This document shows, piece after piece, positions 28,101 to 35,519 of a stretch of DNA of 64,000 nt (positions within the stretch are counted from its first letter, which is position 1; every line of letters starts with the position of its first letter). The stretch spans positions 62,001-126,000 of the forward strand of contig NZ_BAEO01000060.1 in assembly GCF_000314995.1 (NCBI RefSeq). Reading direction: 5' to 3'. Origin of the DNA: Paraglaciecola arctica BSs20135. Lineage in GTDB: Bacteria; Pseudomonadota; Gammaproteobacteria; Enterobacterales; Alteromonadaceae. The position numbers and the translations under genes are program-made. The notes below the pieces were generated by a model. It was not told the origin of the DNA. It did no database searches and was given only the letters and a program-made list of their open reading frames with translations.

Positions 28101-29285
28101 CGTTTGTACGGCTCCCCACAATATTTGCGACATTTGTATCAAATGGCAAAAACACCAAGCAGCCAATTTAAACCTTCTGAAAACTTGGTAATGAATTTAG
28201 TGGAAGAGCCTGAAGGCGGACATAATCTAGCTATGCTGTTGCAGCTATATAACTGTGACTCTGAACAACTTCCAAAAGAATTTGCTACCTTGTTTAATGC
28301 TAGTCCGTTATTTAAAGAGCTCGCCAAAGAGCAAAGAGAAACAAAAACAGACTTACTGCCCAATATGAAAATTTCTATGCAAACGTTGAAATCAGCTAAT
28401 CATATTAAACTTTGGGATATAGAGATCAGTCTGCAACAAGTTAAACACCGCGCGGTATTGTTGCGTATTCTAAATCACTGCAAATCACTGCTGCTGTCTG
28501 GCCACTTAAAATCATTGACCCTCTTTGGTGGTTTCCATAGTCTGCAACGTTTATGTATAAAGGACAGTATGCTCACTCAGGATTTATTGCCGGTGCGACA
28601 AATGGACGCGGGTGAATATTTCGCCTGGGCGGAATGTCTGATGGATTTTTCGGTAGAAATTCCAAATCAGCTAACTCAGCAGCTCGATATCAATTTTATT
28701 CAGAATGAAATTAAAGCCTTTCCCATGTTGGCATTTATGCAAAAAGATTTAGGTGATACACAAGATCAAAATCCCTATGATTTTGCACGCTGGCTTGACC
28801 TAAAAGAATGGCAAAAAAGCCATCAAGAATGGGCTTCCATCAACTATATTTTACTAAAAGCTGAAGCCCTGTATCGGTTCAAATGGGAGTCCTGTTCTTC
28901 TGCCGAAAAATTAACCCTTTATCATTTAGCACTCAATAAACGCATCAATCCAGCCAATGTACAAATGTACGAACATCTCGCACTAAATGGACTAATTGTT
29001 GTAAAACGGGGCAGAATACGCATTGTAAATCAAAGTTTTGCGTACTTTGTTAGATACGCCGAAGATAAAGAAACACTCAAAAAACTGATCAGTCGTGGCG
29101 ATGTGGGTAAATGGCAGGAATACCGACTACCCATTACCTTATCCATATTAGCCATAATTGGTGGAATTGCCCTCACATCAGGCAATTCACTCTATATGAT
29201 AGTGGCTTCGGCTATGGGAGTATTAGGCACTATTGGCAGTTTAACTAATAGCGCCAGTTTGATACGCAGCAATTTACAAAAATGA
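25146..29285 (+). CDS. giant multi-pass membrane protein with Cache-like sensor region (1,379 aa), function unknown
   Basis: TM1 lies at about 16-34. A first extracytoplasmic region follows (about 35-277). Two TMs lie at about 278-335. A second extracytoplasmic region (about 336-695) contains Cache-like features (LANREYFKHVRDQQGWKV, SVAGQFGLQKLVIDQWVLVIFI-type end). Four more TMs lie between about 695 and 842, a small loop domain follows to 955, then a TM at about 957-976. A cytoplasmic region of about 350 residues and two closing TMs at about 1328-1372 complete it. The cytoplasmic part ends with a winged-helix-like block (EKLTLYHLALNKRINPANVQ...LNGLIVVKRGRIRIVNQSFAYFV) of the kind seen at the end of STAND-like regions, but I see no P-loop. 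Possibly a sensor whose NTPase module has lost its motifs. Confidence 0.7.
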   Translation: MEPTEQVKRPPRFAKIWVIVIIGLLAGGTYLYYQYSVEQNKFSNANFFRILSESASRSHENLLQLEQLLTHGNSESSIRAIFPSYEQNLCKGDRKNVNNPESECVDENEKVFFDLEGDYFQIYLATAKIDLQDLRKNKKPYAKVKITDILETPNNGFKLHLYINNNNEVVASIGDKSVLSIVNVNNISQIIASQQNLDWSSLTSKGSPSTSSKSEPLPGYSNYVDFKLTSHDYRLFIYPIQLNSKLNFLNEKEVSNANNVFIIGVLPKTLLNTQANQRWNISLLAIVLILLLFAWMMLRLFLLSNHQPVGKLFFCCTMFCSYMLFVMMVSFYIALNEKSIEQENKTSLAGELMKSVSSQLEQELWDIQQQIESYHHYYGNLLDLEQQNTAHDITNALVTFPVSDNSSSCDVPSVYSTLINGYYTTNLIGTSIADSALINDSSSINLFSRHARNKSNKSNNSYDIWFDYDRVNSDSYILSTLLLDDKGKQLFPRLYNIESNKKPKSQTLANREYFKHVRDQQGWKVGLRCFYCTCPTDSHHIDLIENYEVSNFYIQRLRNIGDGTKGTTIALPLAVSELPALSDTQYIFTADIELPSLNLMEIDEGKLQDFSLMVVNRDNGNVLFHLDENRSLIENLFEFGQGTEKIAHRIRTGISNKNSWIDGFYHGVAGQFGLQKLVIDQWVLVIFIPDESLNTYMTNIFMFNTISISTCLLGIFLVLWLLQRFNATYKLKNWLDIPLTIDLRKVMVFNSVFISTIFIGYWLGQALDRGSNHSQFQLFDLHSSFLLSSAFAILCLLWGFGEYRRFYVNSRQAQKRPINIANGAKVLVLLHLFIGGLCYSYLDSVGMTSASGLKWYYEKNVYPARLNNEYIELNKIALSRYPNTITQHKTNALDLLPISPEWRERLSTEKRKAYTSPVDVKSYSHLISTGNAQSWFNRYLFKSTANTSKLKRLQAVTFSSIALPMLTFILLCFVWVRFNRRILSVRLYGSPQYLRHLYQMAKTPSSQFKPSENLVMNLVEEPEGGHNLAMLLQLYNCDSEQLPKEFATLFNASPLFKELAKEQRETKTDLLPNMKISMQTLKSANHIKLWDIEISLQQVKHRAVLLRILNHCKSLLLSGHLKSLTLFGGFHSLQRLCIKDSMLTQDLLPVRQMDAGEYFAWAECLMDFSVEIPNQLTQQLDINFIQNEIKAFPMLAFMQKDLGDTQDQNPYDFARWLDLKEWQKSHQEWASINYILLKAEALYRFKWESCSSAEKLTLYHLALNKRINPANVQMYEHLALNGLIVVKRGRIRIVNQSFAYFVRYAEDKETLKKLISRGDVGKWQEYRLPITLSILAIIGGIALTSGNSLYMIVASAMGVLGTIGSLTNSASLIRSNLQK

Positions 29286-29462
29286 ATATTATTAGGTAAA
29301 CCTAAGTTCGACATAAGTTGTGCCACTCAATACTGCTACGTATTTATCTATCTTCGTTTGGCTTTATAGTATTAGCTCGCTATCACGTACAAAAACCAGT
29401 CTCTATAAACCCAAAAATTTCGATCTTGAGTCACACTAGGGCATTTTAATGAAAAAGGTTGT

Positions 29463-29514
29463 GATTATAGCTTGTGCTGAATTGGATAATTTGGCGAGTA
29501 AATATAGAGTGAGG
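29463..29514 (+). pseudogene. remnant copy of the 3' end of the gene at 24593
   Basis: GATTATA...TGCTGAATTGGATAATTTGGCGAGTAAATATA matches 24751-24796 of the small unknown gene almost base for base, with an indel that breaks the frame. No start is present. The rest of 29286-29556 shows no gene. Confidence 0.6.
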
Positions 29515-29556
29515 AGACGTAACCTTGGTTACTTATTTGTCAGCTGGCATTTCATA

Positions 29557-29620
29557 CAAAAAAAGAGACCCTCAGGTCTCTAAAAGTGTTCCAGGGAAGG
29601 AACCACACACATCAACATAA
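29557..29620 (-). ncRNA. candidate small RNA with own promoter and terminator
   Basis: On the minus strand a promoter-like pair TTAAGA (29655-29650) and TATATT (29632-29627) is spaced by exactly 17 bases. A start about 7 bases on would give an RNA of roughly 64 bases. It would contain hairpin GTTCC-TTCCCT-GGAAC (29603-29588) with a pyrimidine-rich loop able to pair with ribosome-binding sites, and then a terminator AGAGACC-TGAG-GGTCTCT (29581-29564) followed by seven T (29563-29557). No reading frame of note lies inside. Identity with a known RNA family was not recognised. Confidence 0.55.
29564..29581 (-). terminator. terminator of the candidate small RNA
   Basis: AGAGACC and GGTCTCT form a perfect 7-bp stem with a 4-base loop. 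The A-run on its left in plus orientation (29557-29563) makes it a T-tailed terminator only for minus-strand transcription. Confidence 0.65.
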
Positions 29621-29802
29621 AATGAGAATATATCAATTCACGAGAAGTATCTTAACGATAAGATATTGCAGTCTTATTACAAAAAGATAAAAACTGACAC
29701 CTATTGTTTCGCAAAGTGCTGACACATAGGGTTACAAACTGCATCTAAACTTAGCGGTATTATCTTGGTCTTAAGTCGAGTTACTTTTACAAGGATTAAA
29801 CT

Positions 29803-30453
29803 ATGAATATCAAAATTTCAATTAACAAATTCCTAAAAGAAAACTGGGGGATTGTGCTTTTTACTTTAGTATTATTTGCCTCACGTAGCAGTTTTGCTGA
29901 TTGGTATGTGGTGCCTACTGGGTCTATGTTGCCAACCATAGTTGAGGGCGACAGAATATTTGTTGATAAGATGGCGTATCGCTTAGAAGTGCCTTTTACT
30001 GATATTGAAATTATGCAAACTGGTCAGCCAAAACGGGGTGATATAGTAGTTTTTAATTCTGAAAAAGCTGGTAATAGACTAGTTAAAAGATTGATTGGTG
30101 AGCCTGGCGATAGTATAGCTATGTTTGATAATAAGCTGATTATCAATGGTGAACCCATCCTCTATCAAGATAGTAAAAATGCACTTCGAAAAACTGAGTT
30201 TCTGGGTAACGTAGCGCATTTTGTGCAATTTATTCCTATGGCTGAAGCCCGTGATAATTTTGCTGAAGTGATAGTGCCAGAGGGGCATTATTTAGTTTTG
30301 GGTGACAACAGAAATAATAGTGCTGATTCTCGATATTATGGGTTTGTACCTGCCATTGAAATTCAAGGTAAGGCCAATAAAGTATTAGTATCACTTGATC
30401 CCGAAAATTATTATTTACCTCGTAAAGAGCGTTTCAATGAGCCGTTGATTTAG
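29803..30453 (+). CDS. lepB: signal peptidase I (short paralogue)
   Basis: A 216-residue S26 peptidase. It has one N-terminal membrane segment (WGIVLFTLVLFASRSSF). The catalytic Ser41 lies in PTGSMLPTI, the general-base Lys95 in NRLVKRLIGEPGD. The later boxes are VPEGHYLVLGDNRNNSADSRYYGFVP. AAGGA precedes the ATG by about 9 bases. It is shorter than the usual proteobacterial LepB (about 300 residues, two membrane segments) and lies away from lepA/rnc, so it is likely a second, specialised enzyme that cleaves exported proteins at the outer face of the inner membrane. Confidence 0.88.
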   Translation: MNIKISINKFLKENWGIVLFTLVLFASRSSFADWYVVPTGSMLPTIVEGDRIFVDKMAYRLEVPFTDIEIMQTGQPKRGDIVVFNSEKAGNRLVKRLIGEPGDSIAMFDNKLIINGEPILYQDSKNALRKTEFLGNVAHFVQFIPMAEARDNFAEVIVPEGHYLVLGDNRNNSADSRYYGFVPAIEIQGKANKVLVSLDPENYYLPRKERFNEPLI

Positions 30454-30604
30454 AAAACGGCAACTAGCCTAAAATAGCTATTGCTAATGTTTGCCAATAG
30501 TAGATGTAAATGTAGCAAGGCCGTTCGTTGTCATATACTGATAGCGATTACGGCTAATTGGGTCGAATAATCCATCCTAAATATTAAACCAAAAAGGGAT
30601 CTCC

Positions 30605-31585
30605 ATGAGACGACTCACAATTTTCTTAGTTAGCTTGACTTTATTCATCAGTTTTAATGGGCACAGCGCTCATCACAGTGAAGCAAAGGCACATCAAAAA
30701 GCTGTATTAGTAACTGGCTCCAGCTCAGGTCTTGGATTAAAAATGACCCAAGAATTAAGTGAAAACGGCTTCTTTGTTTACGCCGGTGTTTTACATAAAG
30801 ACGAAATGCAGGCCATGAATGCGATGGAAAATGTTACCGCCGTGCAATTTGATGTGCGTGATCAAAAGCAGATAAACGCTGCTGCAAAATTTGTTAAAGA
30901 ACAAGGCAGAGGTCTGTATGGTTTGATTAACAATGCCGGTGTAGCTGTGTTTGGTCCTATGATCGAACTGCCCGCTGAGCAACTGCAATATCAATTTGAT
31001 GTCAATGTACTTGGGCCTTTTAAAGTCACCCAGGCTTTTGCACCGATGATCATCGAAAGTAAGGGGCGTATTGCTACCACAGGCTCTATTGCAGGTATTC
31101 TTTCAAGCTCAATGTTTGGAGCTTACAGTATGAGTAAACATGCTATTGAAGCCTATACCGATGCATTGTCTCAAGAAATGAGCCGTTTTGGGGTAAGTGT
31201 ACATGTGATTGAACCAGGAAATTATGCTTCCAACATTGGAAATGCTGCCAACAAATTGATGAGTGATACCAAATATTGGAAAGATGACAGTCAATATAAA
31301 AAAGAACGTGATGGGTTAGTTGCAGGACTAACTCAGGTAGAAAAAGGCAATGATCCCATAGACGTTGCACTTGCCGCACTACACATTATGCAAAGTGACA
31401 CACCTAAGTCTCGTTATATGGTTACCGCTACTGTTGAGCAAGCTGATGCCACTGTTCGTCGTCAAATTAGCAAAATGTTAGAACTTAACAATGGCCAAGT
31501 TCATCAGTTTGATCGCGCTAGGTTGATTGAAATATTGGATGAAGAAATCGACAAGGTTTCAGAGAATAAACTAGTAAAAAAATAA
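30605..31585 (+). CDS. short-chain dehydrogenase/reductase with signal peptide
   Basis: A 326-residue protein starting MRRLTIFLVSLTLFISFNGHSA|HHSE, a good signal peptide with AAAGGGA before the ATG. The SDR fold follows: cofactor loop LVTGSSSGLGL, NNAG motif (LINNAGVAVFG), catalytic Ser (ATTGSIAGIL) and YSMSK. This is a complete classical SDR, close in sequence style to retinol/17-beta-hydroxysteroid dehydrogenase-like enzymes (VHVIEPGNYASNI). Export is unusual because NAD(P) is scarce in the periplasm. Substrate unknown. Confidence 0.85.
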   Translation: MRRLTIFLVSLTLFISFNGHSAHHSEAKAHQKAVLVTGSSSGLGLKMTQELSENGFFVYAGVLHKDEMQAMNAMENVTAVQFDVRDQKQINAAAKFVKEQGRGLYGLINNAGVAVFGPMIELPAEQLQYQFDVNVLGPFKVTQAFAPMIIESKGRIATTGSIAGILSSSMFGAYSMSKHAIEAYTDALSQEMSRFGVSVHVIEPGNYASNIGNAANKLMSDTKYWKDDSQYKKERDGLVAGLTQVEKGNDPIDVALAALHIMQSDTPKSRYMVTATVEQADATVRRQISKMLELNNGQVHQFDRARLIEILDEEIDKVSENKLVKK

Positions 31586-31683
31586 CCAATAATAGTAACA
31601 GTAACAACCTTATTCCTAATTGCGCGCATACTTAATTTAGTATGTCGCGCAGTAGCAATAGATACTTAAATAGAGTTGTTTTT

Positions 31684-32523
31684 TTAGGCGGTTTCAATCT
31701 GCAAATTATAACCAGAGTATTTACGCATATTGATCACTCGGTCGCCGTCTAACATCAGATACTGACCTTTGATACCCAATAGGGTGCCTTCAAAGGCTAA
31801 GTCTTTATCTAAGTTGATCGATTTTACTTTTTCGGGGTATTGCTCAACAGGGTAATGAATATCAATGGCTGGGGAATCAGTAATATCAATCGCCTGAAAT
31901 CCGTACTCTTCAATAATTTCGTCTAGATCACCTTCTACTTGTTCCAATAACGATTCTTTTAGTGCCACTAAGTCCACTTGTTCAGGTTGGCTTTTGAGCA
32001 TAGTGCGCCAATTGGTTTTGTCGGCAATGTGTTCTTTAAACGCCATTTCAACCAAACCACTGGTTAACCTATTTTGCACGCGCATAATAGCAATGGCTTG
32101 AGTGGCACCTTGATCTATCCAGCGGCTAGACACCCCATCTGTTACATGGCGAGTAATACCAACTTTTATGGTACCTGTGTTGGCTAGATACACAAAATGG
32201 TCTGACAGGCAGTTAGCTTCGCCCCAAGCTGGTTCGCGGCACGTGCCTTGTTCGTAATGACATAGTTCAGGTTTAATTATACAAGTATCACACTGTGCCA
32301 ATTTCATTAAACAGCGGTAGCAGTATCCTTGATTAAAGCTCTTTTTGGTTTTTGTGGCGCAGTGTATACAATGTATTTCGCCACCATAATTAACCTTTAG
32401 TGATTGGCCAATCAAAGCATTCATATTGATTTGGTTATCGCCAATGGGCAGAGCATATTGAGCTATATTGTCTGAATTCGTACTTACTCGCATCTTGCGA
32501 GTATTGCCTTGGTACAAGGTCAT
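31684..32523 (-). CDS. DUF2797 family protein
   Basis: A 279-residue cytosolic protein. Two Cys clusters (CIHCATKTKKSFNQGYCYRCLMKLAQCDTCIIKPELCHYEQGTC) are the family's zinc-ribbon-like region. The central part (HFVYLANTGTIKVGITR ... RWIDQGA) resembles a GIY-YIG core in its VYLA...KVGIT order. The C-terminus is beta-rich (GTLLGIKGQYLMLDGDRVINMRKYSGYNLQI). Function is unknown; nucleic-acid binding is a reasonable inference. Convergent with the SDR gene. Confidence 0.8.
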   Translation of the reverse strand: MTLYQGNTRKMRVSTNSDNIAQYALPIGDNQINMNALIGQSLKVNYGGEIHCIHCATKTKKSFNQGYCYRCLMKLAQCDTCIIKPELCHYEQGTCREPAWGEANCLSDHFVYLANTGTIKVGITRHVTDGVSSRWIDQGATQAIAIMRVQNRLTSGLVEMAFKEHIADKTNWRTMLKSQPEQVDLVALKESLLEQVEGDLDEIIEEYGFQAIDITDSPAIDIHYPVEQYPEKVKSINLDKDLAFEGTLLGIKGQYLMLDGDRVINMRKYSGYNLQIETA

Positions 32524-32717
32524 AATATTTTATCCAAGAATGGTCACATAAATATGTCGCAAATTTAGCACAGAATTGCGCTGGTTTACCTTTATGTAGG
32601 GAAAAATATCAAAGCGTATGAGTTTTTATATTGGATGTTCCTTGTGTTTTGCTTATATTGTCCCAAGCTATATATTGAAGACAAAAAAAACTGTAATCAG
32701 AGCAAAGAGGAAAATCT

Positions 32718-33074
32718 ATGAAAATAAATGTTTCAGGTCATCATTGCGATATCTCAGAGTCAGTTAATGAAGATATTCAACAAAAGTTCATTAAAATAGC
32801 CAGTCATTTCCCCACCCTAATCGCCATAGATATCATCGTGACTAAAGAGCATGGTGAATACAGTGCAGAGGTAGCCACTAAATATGAAGGCACCAGTATC
32901 GCAGTAAAAGGCAAAGGTGCAGTGATGTATCCTGCTATCGCTCAAGCAAGTAAAAAATTGGATGCAGCACTTAAACATCGTAAAGGACAGTTAAAAGGTG
33001 ATTTGCATGATAAACCTACTGTAACCACCCCAGAAATAGCCCATGAAATTATTCAGGGTATGGATTTAACCTAG
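32718..33074 (+). CDS. hpf: ribosome hibernation-promoting factor / YfiA family
   Basis: A 118-residue protein. MKINVSGHHCDISESVNEDIQQKFIKIASHFP and the following strands (IDIIVTKEHGEYSAEVATKYEGTSIAVKGKGAVMYPAIAQASKKLDAALKHRKGQLK) give the beta-alpha-beta-beta-beta-alpha fold and basic C-terminal helix of short HPF/YfiA proteins, which bind the 30S decoding site in stationary phase. AGAGGAAAA precedes the ATG. It is not next to rpoN, the usual place of hpf, so this may be an additional paralogue. Confidence 0.85.
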   Translation: MKINVSGHHCDISESVNEDIQQKFIKIASHFPTLIAIDIIVTKEHGEYSAEVATKYEGTSIAVKGKGAVMYPAIAQASKKLDAALKHRKGQLKGDLHDKPTVTTPEIAHEIIQGMDLT

Positions 33075-33272
33075 TCACCAATAGTCTTAGCAAATGCGCT
33101 CAGGTTAATTTTCATAGTCTGAGCGCTATCTCATAAATACACTTTACCTTCCCACAATTTATTCATATTTCTTTGCACTTTCTTTGCACATTTTTTACCT
33201 GATTCTTGCACACAGTTTGTTTGAATTGTCGGTAAGCTTTACCTGAACTTAAATAAACAAGCAGGTTATAAA

Positions 33273-33587
33273 ATGAATTTAATTAACGCGGTAAAAACCA
33301 ATAGCTCAGTAAAACTATTAACACTTTGTTGTTTGATTGGAATGTCTATTAGTCTGTCCACTCATGCTCAAGAGCGAGGAGGGAGAGATATGCCTAAAAA
33401 CGAACGTCCTCAATTTTCAACATTGGATTTAGATGGGGATGGTTCAGTTACCTATGCAGAGTTTGAACAGAGTAACGTACCAAACAATGAGCATGCTACT
33501 ATTTTTGGGCATATTGATGCCGACGGAGATGGGGTAATAACTGAGGAAGAATTTACTAATCATAAACCGCCACGTCGAGAAAGATAA
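33273..33587 (+). CDS. exported EF-hand calcium-binding protein
   Basis: A 104-residue protein with a signal peptide (LLTLCCLIGMSISLSTHAQ|ERGG). Two EF-hand loops are complete: DLDGDGSVTYAEF and DADGDGVITEEEF, each with Asp at positions 1, 3 and 5, Gly6 and Glu12. The mature protein should bind two calcium ions in the periplasm or outside. Followed by a strong terminator. Confidence 0.85.
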   Translation: MNLINAVKTNSSVKLLTLCCLIGMSISLSTHAQERGGRDMPKNERPQFSTLDLDGDGSVTYAEFEQSNVPNNEHATIFGHIDADGDGVITEEEFTNHKPPRRER

Positions 33588-33600
33588 GCGATGTTAGCCC

Positions 33601-33631
33601 AAAAAAGCGATTCATTTAGAATCGCTTTTTT
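33601..33631 (+). terminator. rho-independent terminator
   Basis: AAAAAAGCGATT (33601-33612) is the reverse complement of AATCGCTTTTTT (33620-33631). It closes the EF-hand gene. Confidence 0.85.
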
Positions 33632-33679
33632 GATGGCACTTTTAAGTGTTTCTGTATAAGTTAGGATATAGTTTCAATT

Positions 33680-34699
33680 TTGATTGAGTTGATACCCAAT
33701 ATCAATGTTTTAGCCCAACTCCAGTGTCACTTCTCTGATCCCGATCTTAGTAAACTGCATACATTGCAATCCCTTTGGAGTGGATATGGTGAGATCGCTC
33801 GTTATATCAGTCCTCGGCTCAATAACACTTTTATTGTTAAACAAATTTTACCGCCTTTAAAGCAAGCGGAGCAGGTTCATCCCAGAGGTTGGAATACACA
33901 AACTGGCCATCAACGTAAATTACAGTCTTACCAAATAGAAGCCAATTTTTATCGAGATTACGCTTCTATTTGTGATGAATATTGTTTAGTACCTAAATTG
34001 TTGGCTGAATTCTCTGAAAACCAACAACAAATATTAGTTTTACAAGATTTAGATCAAGCGGGCTTTTCGTTGCGTAAAGAAAAAGCATCGATAGCAGATG
34101 TGATCTTAGGTATTAAGTGGTTGGCGTATTTTCACGTTAGGTTTTTGCAACAAGACAGTGATGATCTTTGGCCTGTGGGCACTTATTGGCACCTCGCTAC
34201 TCGTCAAGAAGAGCTGGAGGTGATGCAAGCAGGTAAACTAAAAGATGCTGCTCAAGCATTAGACTCAACACTGAATAATGCCCAATTTCAAACACTAGTA
34301 CACGGCGATGCAAAGTTGGCTAATTTTTGTTTTCCCGATGATAATAGCCTTGGACACTTAGCTGCAGTCGATTTTCAATATGTAGGTAGAGGAGTAGGAG
34401 TAAAGGATCTCGTTTATTTTTTGGGAGCCTGTCTAAATCAGCAAGACTTAGCTAAGCACGAACAAACTCTATTAGATGAATATTTTTTACAATTTCAAAA
34501 AGCACTTCATCAATACCAAATAGACATGGATTTTATTCATTTACAACACGAATGGCGAAGCTTATATGCAATAGCTTGGGCCGACTTCTACCGATTTTTA
34601 TTAGGTTGGAGTCCAGGGCATTACAAAATCAATTCTTATATGCAAACACAAACGGATAATGCTCTAGCTAGTTTGTACAATCTATTCAGGGAAAAATGA
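33680..34699 (+). CDS. aminoglycoside-phosphotransferase-like (ecdysteroid-kinase type) kinase
   Basis: A 339-residue protein with a TTG start. The kinase N-lobe has YISPRLNNTFIVKQILPP (ATP-site Lys) and YQIEANFYRDYASIC (conserved Glu helix). The catalytic loop is LVHGDAKLANFCF, and the metal motif is AAVDFQYVGRGVGVKDLVYFL. HGDxxxxNF with DFQ...G.GxxDL is typical of the ecdysteroid kinase-like/CHK branch of small-molecule kinases. The substrate is unknown. The next gene's ATG abuts its TGA, so the two are translationally linked. Confidence 0.8.
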   Translation: MIELIPNINVLAQLQCHFSDPDLSKLHTLQSLWSGYGEIARYISPRLNNTFIVKQILPPLKQAEQVHPRGWNTQTGHQRKLQSYQIEANFYRDYASICDEYCLVPKLLAEFSENQQQILVLQDLDQAGFSLRKEKASIADVILGIKWLAYFHVRFLQQDSDDLWPVGTYWHLATRQEELEVMQAGKLKDAAQALDSTLNNAQFQTLVHGDAKLANFCFPDDNSLGHLAAVDFQYVGRGVGVKDLVYFLGACLNQQDLAKHEQTLLDEYFLQFQKALHQYQIDMDFIHLQHEWRSLYAIAWADFYRFLLGWSPGHYKINSYMQTQTDNALASLYNLFREK

Positions 34700-35377
34700 A
34701 TGACATCCAATAATACTAATGCCACGCGTTTAATTAGTAATATAAAAATGGCTATAGGTGCAAACTTGTGGCCAGGTTTATGTTTGCAACTTTTCGCTTT
34801 AACCATAGGCCTAAGTTATTTCTATTGGCCAGCTTCGCAGCAGACTTTTCAATTTTTTGCCGATTTAAAGGCTGAGTATGGTGTGTTATATGCGGCAATT
34901 TCCACTTCTTTGTTTGGAGGCCTGTTGCCTTTTATAGTTATGTTTCTGAATGGCAAAATTAAATTTATGCCAATTCAACAACTGATTTTTTATATGCTAA
35001 TTTGGGCCTTGTTAGGTAGTCTAATAAATGCATTTTATACTCTCCAAGTTGTGCTGTTCGGAGACGGAAATGACTGGCTGACTATAGTGAAAAAGACCGC
35101 GTTTGATCAGTTTGTGTTTTCTACATTCTTAACTGGACCTTTCATTGCCTTGGCTTTTTTATGGAAAGATCAGCGGTTTAATTGGATGCAATCAAAAAAA
35201 CATTTTGATGATCTCATCAAAGTACAAATTCCCACTACTGTGGTAACCACTTGGATTATTTGGATCCCAGCTGTCAGTGTTATTTATATGATGCCAACCA
35301 ATCTACAAATTCCGTTGTTTAACTTAGTGTTATGCTTTTTCGTATTGATATTGGCTATTTTGAATGTTGATGACTAA
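34700..35377 (+). CDS. integral membrane protein, Mpv17/PMP22-like
   Basis: A 225-residue protein with about five to six hydrophobic segments. The second half has KTAFDQFVFSTFLTGPFIALAFL and TTWIIWIPAVSVIYMMPTNLQIPLFNLVLCFFVLIL, which fit the order DQ...P.....W..WP....I...VP...R.....N...W of Mpv17/PMP22 proteins, although the match is distant. Eukaryotic members affect solute passage through organelle membranes. It starts directly at the stop of the kinase gene, so both likely act on one pathway. Confidence 0.55.
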   Translation: MTSNNTNATRLISNIKMAIGANLWPGLCLQLFALTIGLSYFYWPASQQTFQFFADLKAEYGVLYAAISTSLFGGLLPFIVMFLNGKIKFMPIQQLIFYMLIWALLGSLINAFYTLQVVLFGDGNDWLTIVKKTAFDQFVFSTFLTGPFIALAFLWKDQRFNWMQSKKHFDDLIKVQIPTTVVTTWIIWIPAVSVIYMMPTNLQIPLFNLVLCFFVLILAILNVDD

Positions 35378-35519
35378 GCCATTCTTAATATTGATTGGTA
35401 TAAGGGCTATGTTTAAAAGCCTGTAACAGTTTGATACTTTTTACTTTGGCTGACCTGTCGTAATCACAACCTAGTGCCCCCATACTCAATCTACTTAACA
35501 AATTTAAGAGAGAAACACT

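Noticed and set aside
29557-29581. Terminator for the 1,379-residue gene
   Set aside because: The hairpin has its T-run only on the minus strand and lies 270 bases past the gene's stop, so it does not suit plus-strand termination.
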